Assembly (NCBI GenBank): GCA_025869455.1
Contig: JAOZVT010000790.1
Span: forward strand, 1 to 5,283
Direction: 5' to 3'
Length of the DNA stretch: 5,283 nt
Source: Prosthecobacter sp.
GTDB taxonomy: Bacteria; Verrucomicrobiota; Verrucomicrobiia; Verrucomicrobiales; Verrucomicrobiaceae
Part shown: one piece after another, positions 1 to 5,283 of the stretch
How positions within the stretch are numbered: position 1 is the stretch's first letter
Layout: each line of letters opens with the position of its first letter
Translations under genes and position numbers: made by a program
Notes under the pieces: generated by a model
Database searches by the model: none
Seen by the model: the letters and a program-made list of their open reading frames with translations, nothing else
Told to the model about the DNA's origin: nothing

Positions 1-2412
1 GGCACCGAGGTCTGAAAGGAGAACATCTGTCTGGTGTTTTTCAGGCATGCCAGTGGTCATGGTGGGATCAATGGGCAACTGAGCTGCCTGACGTCCTAGG
101 ACCGCGAGTTGGTGGGCAACGGAGCGCGGATTGACGTCATTGAGCATGAGCAGATCCAGCACTGGAGCCAAGATGGGGCGCGAGTAGTGGAGGCGGCGGT
201 AGGTCATGGTGCTGTCACAGATTTCCAGCAAGGGACTGAGGATGCTGTCATCTTCGGGTGCTTGTGCGACCGTGCCTTTTAAGAGGGTGAGGATGATGGT
301 GGCGCGCTCCAGACGGCGACCGATTTCCAGGAAGCGCCAGCCGTGACCATGCGTCATGTTTTCCTGCTGCATGCCACTGATGGCGGCGAGGTCTAGCACC
401 AGGGTATCGAGTGAACTTTGGGCTGCCGATAGGCTGAAGGCTCCGGCAGGCAGGCGTGCATCCCGATCTATGCGGTTAAACAAACGCCACATGTCGTCCG
501 AAAGACGGTCGCGTGCAGCGGAGGCATTGAAGCGCAGTCGGCCTAGCAGGTCTGGCACGCTGCCATCCCGCTTGGGATCTTGCAGCAAGGCTTGCAGGTG
601 ATCCCGCAGGGTGATGGTGCCTTTGGGCAAGAGGCCGATCTCTACCATGAGGGCAGCGCAGCTTTGGGCTTCACGACTTTGTACTAAGCCGCGTTCACTG
701 GCGAGGCGTTGCATGATGACGCGTGCCATGCGGATGGTGAGTTCCAGGCGTTCGGCATAACGGCCTAACCAAAAGAGATGATCTGCGGCACGGCTGGGCA
801 CGCCGCTGGGCGGGCGCGCTGGGCGGATGACCACCGGCTGCTGGGTGAGATGGCCGAAGGCGGTGTCTTCCGTTCCGTCTCCCAACACCCAGGTATCTTT
901 GCTGATGCCGCCGCTGCGCATGGTCACCAGCCAGCGTTGAGGCTCTGGGCTGACCCGTGCTAGGCCGCCGGGCATGGTGGCAAAGCGATCTCCGTTGGCG
1001 ATGGCGAAGGAGCGCCAGACCAGGGAGCGGGGCTCCATCTTGGTGCCGGTCCAGGTCGGGGTGGTGGAGAGGCTTAGGACTTCCTGCGCGATCCATTCAT
1101 GCGGAGCTGCGCGGATGGTATCTAGCAGGCGGGTTTTCTGCTCTTTTTCCAGGTCTTTGATGAAAACGGGATCCCGGGAGCCACGGACAAAGGCGGGCTT
1201 GACCACCCAGCGGTCCGGCTGGTTCAGCACCATGTTGAGTTCACGCTTTTGGCCACACCACCACGTCGGCACACAGGGGAGTTTCAGTTCTTCTCCCAGG
1301 ATGTGGCGGCATAAGCCGGGCATGAAAGGGTGCAGGGCCGGGGTTTCGATAACGCCTGTGCCCAGACCATTGGCGAGGGCGATGTTACCGCTGCGCCAGG
1401 CTTCAAGGAGGCCGGGAGTGCCGAGCAAGGAGCCGGAATTGAGTTCCAGAGGATCACAGAAAACGTCATCGACATGACGCACCATCACCTCCACCCGGCG
1501 GAGGCCTTCCAGGGTTTTGAGTTGGGCATTCCGATCTCTCACCGTTAGGTCAGCGCCTTCCACGAGGGGGAAGCCGAGGTAGCGTGCCTGGAAGGAATGC
1601 TCAAAGTAGGTCTCATTGAATGGCCCTGGGGTCAGCATGAGGATGCCTGGTTCCCCATGACGGTGCTTCGGGGCCAGGGAGCGGAGCATTTCCCGCTTCA
1701 TCTCAAAGTAATTGGCCAGACGGCGTACGCGGGAGGCATTGAACTCCTCCGCATAGACGTTCGACATGACGATGCGGTTTTCCAGCGTGTAGCCATGCCC
1801 GCTGGGAGCCTGGGCACGGTCTGCGAGGACACGCCAGCCGCCCCCTGCATGGCGCACCAGATCACAGCCGAGGGAGAATATGAAGCGTCCGCCGGGAGGG
1901 TTCACGCCCATGACGGGGCGCAGAAAGCCTGGATTTGCCTGGACGATCCCAGGTGGCAGCAAGCCGCTGCTGATTAACTTTTGCGGGCCGTAGAGATCTT
2001 GGAGGATGGCGTTGAGCAGGCGACCACGCTGGTCCAGGCCCTCTTGGATGCCTTTCCATTCCTTTTCGGCGACGATGAAGGGCAGCACGTCCAGCATCCA
2101 GGGGCGGCTGTTTCCCTACGCATCGTCATAGATGTTGTAGGTGGCACCATGATCCACCAGCAGGCGCTGGATGGTTTCCGCCCGCTGTTTGAAGTCGGCC
2201 TCAGAACACTGGCCTAAAAAGCTGCCGAAAGTCTTCCAATGCGGGCGCAATTCGCCAGTAGCCGTCATCATTTCATCAAACACTCCCGGCATGGGGCGGT
2301 AGTTTCCCAGGCACACCTCGGGTGCTAACAACGTTTGTTGTTGCTGCTGTTGCTGTTGGGAATTGGCGCGAGGGGGCACTGGGGAGATGAAATCTGACGA
2401 CGGGTTGGGCAT
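1..2412 (-). CDS. Circularly permuted ATP-grasp / alpha-E fusion protein, 3' end beyond window, one in-frame amber codon
   Basis: The gene reads leftward from ATG at 2412-2410 and is still open at base 1, giving 804 codons. Residues about 37-98 match the start of circularly permuted type 2 ATP-grasp proteins (PGVFDEMM, then VDHGATYNIYDDA). After the amber codon at position 99 the same frame continues with GNSRPWMLDVLPFIV, DLYGPQ near 180, LADRAQAPSGHGYTLENR (196-213), MVRHVDDVFCDPLELNSGSL (310-329), NGLGTGVIETPAL (348-360), LPCVPTWWCGQ (378-388) and VVKPAFVRGS (403-412); K405 is the likely ATP-contacting lysine. An alpha-E domain starts near 540 (HLFWLGRYAERLE, then GHGWRFLEIGRRLERA near 700). 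The family usually runs to roughly 840-870 residues, so only a short C-terminus is missing. It is predicted to be a cytosolic ATP-dependent carboxylate-amine ligase making a peptide-like product; the substrate is unknown. AAGGAG at 2429-2424 supports the start. Identity is very secure. Whether it is functional, pseudogenised or misread at the amber codon is open. Confidence 0.9.
2116..2118 (-). other. In-frame amber (TAG) codon within the ATP-grasp gene
   Basis: The plus-strand triplet CTA reads TAG on the minus strand at codon 99. The codons before it spell YNIYDDA and those after it GNSRPWMLDVLP, both in the same frame and both typical of the family, so no base is gained or lost. One substitution from CAG (Gln) or GAG (Glu) would produce it, and the residue lies in a variable polar stretch of the family. 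No other stop occurs in the remaining 705 codons to the window edge. A possible restart ATG lies at 2097-2095, 18 bases after the stop, with AGGGA (2117-2113) about 15 bases ahead of it. A product from there would lack the first 105 residues. Confidence 0.92.
2335..2358 (-). repeat. CAA/CAG trinucleotide run encoding eight glutamines
   Basis: Eight consecutive Gln codons (residues 19-26 of the ATP-grasp protein) form an imperfect triplet repeat of mixed CAA and CAG. It lies in the poorly conserved N-terminal tail, before the first family-like segment near residue 37, and probably forms a flexible leader. Because the codons are mixed, slippage should be slower than in a pure repeat. The run keeps the frame, so it does not explain the amber codon downstream. 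Confidence 0.85.
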
Positions 2413-2423
2413 TCGGCTGGAGA

Positions 2424-2429
2424 CTCCTT
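2424..2429 (-). promoter_or_regulatory. Ribosome binding site of the ATP-grasp gene
   Basis: AAGGAG on the minus strand ends 11 bases before the ATG at 2412. The spacing is slightly long but usable. It supports this ATG, which precedes the conserved N-terminal segment, as the start. Confidence 0.6.
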
Positions 2430-2511
2430 CATCGCCGTGTCGGAGGGTTCAAGCAATGAAACAGTTTCAGTGCCAAGGCATTGTAGGAACTTCAGAATAG
2501 AAGTATGACGA

Positions 2512-2517
2512 TATAAT
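2512..2517 (+). promoter_or_regulatory. Candidate -10 box (TATAAT) in the AT-rich island
   Basis: A perfect TATAAT on the plus strand could serve the DUF3450 operon and would imply a leader of about 300 bases. The upstream -35 candidate is weak: TTCAGA at 2491-2496 matches TTGACA at four of six positions with a short 15-base spacer. The same island also reads TATTAT-like sequence on the minus strand, so it could instead serve the ATP-grasp gene. In AT-rich DNA such a box can arise by chance. Confidence 0.25.
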
Positions 2518-2714
2518 AATGGGTGTTTTAAATACTTATTTTTTGTGTGGTGTCGGAATTTCTTTGAATAGGGGTGGTGAATCTTACGCTACATCTATGC
2601 CGATGTGGCTGGAATATGTGAGTCTGACGTCGTGCAAAAAAAGGGCGCTGGCTTGGCGTGACTGCGCATCTGACGAAAACGTTTCAGAACACCGCTAGGC
2701 TGCTCCTGGGTGAA

Positions 2715-2750
2715 GTGACACGCCAGTCTCCATTGTGACTGTTTTGTCAC
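2715..2750. promoter_or_regulatory. Possible operator: three GTGAC half-sites
   Basis: GTGACA lies at 2715-2720 and GTGACT at 2735-2740, exactly 20 bases apart in the same orientation, and the inverted TGTCAC lies at 2745-2750. The last two form the palindrome GTGAC-N6-GTCAC. The two-helical-turn spacing and the position 82-117 bases before the DUF3450 start would suit a dimeric or cooperative regulator. TTGTCA at 2744-2749 also resembles a -35 box, but I find no good -10 box behind it. The regulator is unknown, and the palindrome could instead be a weak RNA hairpin. Confidence 0.3.
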
Positions 2751-2818
2751 CTTAATCATCTTTGGATTTCGTCGGTCTCCGGCACCTATCTTGGCCTCCT
2801 TTTCAGCATGTGCCTGAC

Positions 2819-2823
2819 GGGAG
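2819..2823 (+). promoter_or_regulatory. Ribosome binding site deciding the DUF3450 start
   Basis: GGGAG sits 8 bases before the ATG at 2832. The upstream in-frame ATG at 2808 has no such site and would put eight extra residues ahead of a standard signal peptide. The start at 2832 is therefore preferred. Confidence 0.6.
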
Positions 2824-2831
2824 CTCATGAT

Positions 2832-3626
2832 ATGAATCGCTGTCTTTTCGCCCTCGCCCTCTGCCTGTTCGCGGCTGCCCCAGCCTCTGCCCAGGCACCT
2901 GCCTCCACGGCTACAAAAGATTATCTCGCGCTCTCGCGTGAGTTGTTAAACAAGTACTACGAGACTCAAAAGCTCCTGGCCAAAGAGGATTCCGACTGGA
3001 AGCTGGGTAAGGAAGTCATCGGTAGTCGGGTCGCCCTGTTGCAGGCTCAGATGAAGGAACTGACGGAAAAGACCGCCGAGCAGCAGAAGACGATCACGAC
3101 GAATACGACGGAGCGTGAAAAGCTGGATGCGAAGGATAAAGAGCTGCAAGGAACCCAAGACCTGCAGAACTCATCCATCGTGAAGCTGGAAGAGCGGGTT
3201 CATAAGCTGTGGCCTATGTTGCCAGCCTTTCTGCAAAATCAGATCAAGGGCCAGTATGAGCGCCTGCCAAAGCTAGAACTGAAACCGGAAGACATCAAGT
3301 CCGGCATCGGGGAACGCTTCGTCAATTGTCTCATCGTGATCAACGCGGTGAATAAGTTTCATGGAGATGTGACGGTGATCAATGAGCGCCGGAAAGTTTC
3401 TGATGGGCGGGAGCTGGAAGTGCGGGTGATTTATTTTGGCCTAGCTGCGGGTTACTTTGCTGGCAGTGGTGAAACCGCTGATGTGGGGGGCATGCTGATC
3501 CCGGGGCCGAATGGCTGGGAAGCGGTGGAAGATCCTAAAGTGGCTGCCCTGGTGGATGAAGTGATCGCCATGAATAAGGGCGACAAAGTGGCGGGTTTCG
3601 TCTCCCTGCCTGTAAAGGTCCGCTGA
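2832..3626 (+). CDS. Secreted DUF3450-family coiled-coil protein of a TonB2-like operon
   Basis: A 264-residue protein starts at ATG 2832, chosen by its GGGAG site and the signal peptide. Residues 1-20 are a signal peptide: Arg-3, a hydrophobic core, and a cleavage site after Ala-Ser-Ala before Gln-21. Residues about 30-125 are charged and rich in Lys, Glu and Gln with heptad-like spacing, predicting a coiled coil. A globular C-terminal part follows, with DGRELEVRVIYFGLAAGYFAG at about 191-211 and GWEAVEDP at 228-235. It ends in a VSLPVKV stretch, as DUF3450 proteins often end in an L-P-V motif. The expected location is the periplasm. In characterised TonB2-type clusters a DUF3450 protein precedes the TtpC-like ExbB and is thought to help couple the inner-membrane motor to outer-membrane transport; its exact role is not settled. 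The next gene starts 27 bases downstream, so co-transcription is likely. The family call rests on pattern and context rather than a database match. Confidence 0.8.
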   Translation: MNRCLFALALCLFAAAPASAQAPASTATKDYLALSRELLNKYYETQKLLAKEDSDWKLGKEVIGSRVALLQAQMKELTEKTAEQQKTITTNTTEREKLDAKDKELQGTQDLQNSSIVKLEERVHKLWPMLPAFLQNQIKGQYERLPKLELKPEDIKSGIGERFVNCLIVINAVNKFHGDVTVINERRKVSDGRELEVRVIYFGLAAGYFAGSGETADVGGMLIPGPNGWEAVEDPKVAALVDEVIAMNKGDKVAGFVSLPVKVR

Positions 3627-3653
3627 ACTCTCTGATCTGAATTTTCTCTCCTG

Positions 3654-5162
3654 ATGAAAGCCTCCTCCCTGAGTCTCCTCCTGGCCCTCTCTTTGACCAG
3701 CCCGCTGCTGGCCCAAACCAGCGCTCCGCTGGCGAATGTGGCCGAAGATTTCCAAGAACGTCTGGACACTGCGACCAAGCAGTTGTCTGAGACGCGCAAG
3801 CAGATCGAAATCGAAAAAGTACCGCTGACCAAACAGCTCAATGAGCTGGATGATAAGATCATCGAAGCCCGCAAAGAATACGATCGTATCCTGCGCATCA
3901 GTGATAGCCGCACGCTGGAGATCACGAACCTGAAGGCCCAAATCAAGGGTAAGGAAGATCAGACGAGTTACATTTCCAATCTTCTGGATGAGTTCATCCG
4001 CAATTTCGAAACGCGCATCCACATCTCTGAAGTGCAGCGTTATGGCAAGACCATCACCGATAAGAAAAACGCGGCTAACAATGGCAATCTAAGTGCCCAA
4101 GATAAGTTGCAGGCACGCCTGGATCTGCTGAATCTGGCCATGGATCGGCTGGAGGAATCTGTGGGCGGGGTCATCTTTGACGGCAGCGCTGTCGAAGGTA
4201 AAAGTGGTGTGGTTTCTGAAGGCAAGTTCCTGGTGATGGGGCCTCTGGCTTTCTTTGCTGGGAATGATGGCAAGCACAAAGGTCTGGCCGACATGCGCCT
4301 GAATTCGAATGAGCCTGCGATCCTGACTCTGCCAGAAGCGATGGACCCAGAGAACATTCGCACGACCATTGCCGCAAGTGAGGGCAAACTGCCGATCGAT
4401 TCGACTCGTGGCTCTGCCTTCAAGGTGGAAGAAACGAAGATGACCACGATGGATGAGATCCGCAAAGGCGGGCCTGTCATGTGGCCCATCGTGATTATTG
4501 GTCTCGTGGCTATGTTGGTTGGTGTGCTGAAGTGGTTGCAGCTCATTCGCGTGAAACGTCCGAGCTACAAGCAGGTTACGGAATTGCTCAAACATCTGGA
4601 TGAAGGCAGCCCGCAAAAAGCGGAAGCGGTGGTCAAGAAGATCGGCGGCCCGGTGGGCAAGATGCTTTCGGCGACGGTCAAGCATTACACAGACCCGGCT
4701 TCCATGATGGAGGAGTCCATGTTTGAACGAGTGCTGGATGCACGCACACGGCTGAACTCTTACATTCCGTTCATCAAGATCGCGGCGGCGGTGGAGCCTC
4801 TGCTCGGATTGTTAGGCACGGTGACGGGGATGATCAATACCTTCAAGCTGATCACCGTCTTTGGTACCTCGGATGCGTCCACTTTCTCCTCCGGGATTTC
4901 GGAAGCACTTATAACGACGGAGTGGGGGCTTATCACCGCTATTCCTTGTTTGCTCATGGCGGCCTATTTGGCCCGTCTGGCAAGAGCTGCGATGGATGAC
5001 ATGGAGAAGCTGGGTGTGCGGATCATGAATCATCGCAACGCCAAGGATGCGAGCGGTGGTTCTGCTGGCTCGACTCCAGCACCTGCGCGGCCAACTCCAG
5101 CGCCAGCGGCCCCTGAGTCTGAACCGATGGGTCTGCGTCCTATCACAGCACCTGCTGTCTGA
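3654..5162 (+). CDS. TtpC-like MotA/TolQ/ExbB proton channel protein with periplasmic coiled-coil domain
   Basis: This 502-residue protein is about twice the length of a classical ExbB. Residues 1-20 form a signal peptide (Lys-2, Leu-rich core, LLA before Gln-21). Residues about 30-170 are a long charged coiled coil. Residues 170-260 form a small domain resembling the C-terminal part of the preceding protein (GPLAFFAG, 196-203). Transmembrane segments lie near 276-297, 371-393 and 417-440. The last two carry the ExbB/TolQ signature: VEPLLGLLGTVTGMINTF (380-397) and ISEALITTEWGLITAIP (415-431). T389, E417 and T422 align with E. coli ExbB T148, E176 and T181, so the proton-pathway residues are present. 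A Pro/Ala-rich tail (about 474-500) should be cytoplasmic. The expected role is the proton-driven stator of a TonB2-type complex in the inner membrane. No Shine-Dalgarno sequence precedes the ATG; the leader is pyrimidine-rich (TTTTCTCTCCTG), but the signal peptide fixes the start well. Confidence 0.9.
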   Translation: MKASSLSLLLALSLTSPLLAQTSAPLANVAEDFQERLDTATKQLSETRKQIEIEKVPLTKQLNELDDKIIEARKEYDRILRISDSRTLEITNLKAQIKGKEDQTSYISNLLDEFIRNFETRIHISEVQRYGKTITDKKNAANNGNLSAQDKLQARLDLLNLAMDRLEESVGGVIFDGSAVEGKSGVVSEGKFLVMGPLAFFAGNDGKHKGLADMRLNSNEPAILTLPEAMDPENIRTTIAASEGKLPIDSTRGSAFKVEETKMTTMDEIRKGGPVMWPIVIIGLVAMLVGVLKWLQLIRVKRPSYKQVTELLKHLDEGSPQKAEAVVKKIGGPVGKMLSATVKHYTDPASMMEESMFERVLDARTRLNSYIPFIKIAAAVEPLLGLLGTVTGMINTFKLITVFGTSDASTFSSGISEALITTEWGLITAIPCLLMAAYLARLARAAMDDMEKLGVRIMNHRNAKDASGGSAGSTPAPARPTPAPAAPESEPMGLRPITAPAV

Positions 5163-5179
5163 TCTTCACCTAGCCCTAC

Positions 5180-5283
5180 ATGCCTTTCATGTTTCCGTTG
5201 CTTGCCAGCTTCATTGATTCCTTACCCAATGGAATGCAGGAGTATGTCCAGAGTGCTCTGGACCTCTGGGATGCTGGCGGCTG
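5180..5283 (+). CDS. Probable second MotA/TolQ/ExbB protein, 5' end only
   Basis: ATG at 5180 opens a frame that runs off the window after 34 complete codons. It lies 17 bases after the previous stop, and an in-frame TAG at 5171-5173 rules out any start further upstream. The visible residues include a short hydrophobic start (MPFMFPLLASFIDSLP) and end in LDLWDAGG. This resembles the segment just before the first membrane helix of ExbB2-type proteins, and parallels MDEIRKGGPVMWP of the upstream gene. There is no signal peptide and no long periplasmic domain, as expected for the short ExbB partner that follows a TtpC-like protein. No clear Shine-Dalgarno sequence is seen; ATG at 5189 is an alternative start. 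The identity rests mostly on operon order, with few residues to judge from. Confidence 0.6.
   Translation, partial: MPFMFPLLASFIDSLPNGMQEYVQSALDLWDAGG

Larger units (their letters stand above)
2413..2831. other. Divergent intergenic region between the ATP-grasp gene and the DUF3450 operon
   Basis: These 419 bases separate two genes transcribed away from each other, so both promoters should lie here. The stretch from about 2490 to 2555 is clearly richer in A and T than the rest of the window and holds promoter-like sequence. The stretch from 2700 to 2755 holds repeated GTGAC half-sites. The only ORF of any length is on the minus strand (2595-2828); it has no Shine-Dalgarno sequence and no recognisable family character, so I treat the region as non-coding. 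I see no tRNA, no recognisable riboswitch and no convincing terminator hairpin. Confidence 0.7.

Noticed and set aside
2095..2118. Amber codon read as pyrrolysine or a reassigned code
   Set aside because: Nothing in the window supports it: no pyrrolysine machinery is visible, the residue is not catalytic and lies in a variable stretch, and one TAG is better explained by mutation or error.
356..2217. Several plus-strand ORFs (for example 974-1477 and 1597-1977) opposite the ATP-grasp gene
   Set aside because: The minus strand encodes conserved ATP-grasp and alpha-E motifs throughout; these plus-strand frames have low-complexity, family-less translations and are shadows.
2116..2412. A separate 98-residue protein ending at the amber codon
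   Set aside because: Its sequence is the conserved N-terminus of the ATP-grasp family and continues in the same frame after the stop, so it is a fragment of one gene rather than an independent small gene.
2677..2684. AAACGTTT palindrome as an operator
   Set aside because: It is a perfect but short 8-base palindrome in AT-leaning sequence with no second copy or extension, so chance is an adequate explanation.
2734..2751. A CRP/FNR-type binding site
   Set aside because: The TGTGA and TCAC halves are separated by eight bases rather than the six of the CRP consensus, so the match is not convincing.
2595..2828. A 77-residue minus-strand ORF in the intergenic region
   Set aside because: It has no Shine-Dalgarno site and no recognisable sequence, and it covers the likely promoter and operator region of the rightward operon.
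2808..2831. ATG at 2808 as the start of the DUF3450 protein
   Set aside because: It has no ribosome binding site and would add eight residues before a complete signal peptide; ATG 2832 has GGGAG at good spacing.
3441..4022. Minus-strand ORFs opposite the DUF3450 and ExbB-like genes, including 4089-4685
   Set aside because: They are antisense to well-supported genes with signal peptides and channel motifs, and their translations look like reverse-strand artefacts.

Overview
The window looks like ordinary bacterial chromosome. It is moderately GC-rich by eye, with two divergent transcription units separated by a 419-base intergenic region. The gene content is a circularly permuted ATP-grasp/alpha-E fusion plus a DUF3450 protein followed by tandem ExbB/TolQ-type proteins with signal peptides. 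This suggests a Gram-negative, outer-membrane-bearing bacterium. Weak start sites and general protein character make me think of the Verrucomicrobiota (Prosthecobacter-like) or a PVC relative, but that is inference, at about even odds.

Left half (minus strand, 2412 down to the window edge): one long reading frame encodes a two-domain protein. It has an N-terminal circularly permuted ATP-grasp domain (CP_ATPgrasp family, formerly DUF404/DUF407) and a C-terminal alpha-E domain (formerly DUF403). I translated the whole strand by hand. The frame is open and family-like over 804 codons except for one amber codon (TAG, 2118-2116) at codon 99. Recognisable family sequence continues in the same frame on both sides of it. 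The gene runs off the left end, so its C-terminus is missing. Many apparent ORFs on the plus strand here are shadows.

Middle (2413-2831): a non-coding divergent promoter region. It holds an AT-rich island with a perfect TATAAT on the plus strand, and a cluster of GTGAC half-sites about 85-115 bases before the rightward gene start.

Right half (plus strand, 2832 to the window edge): the beginning of a TonB2-like energy-transduction operon. The order is a secreted coiled-coil DUF3450 protein, a 502-residue TtpC-like MotA/TolQ/ExbB protein with its own signal peptide and periplasmic coiled coil, and the first 34 codons of what is probably a second, short ExbB. In known systems of this layout ExbD, a TonB and a TPR protein usually follow, and the complex uses the proton gradient to energise outer-membrane transport. 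The DUF3450 protein and the periplasmic part of the TtpC-like protein appear to share a domain plan.

I do not see a mobile element, CRISPR array, RNA gene or obviously new defence system. The most notable observation is the lone in-frame amber codon in an otherwise intact gene.
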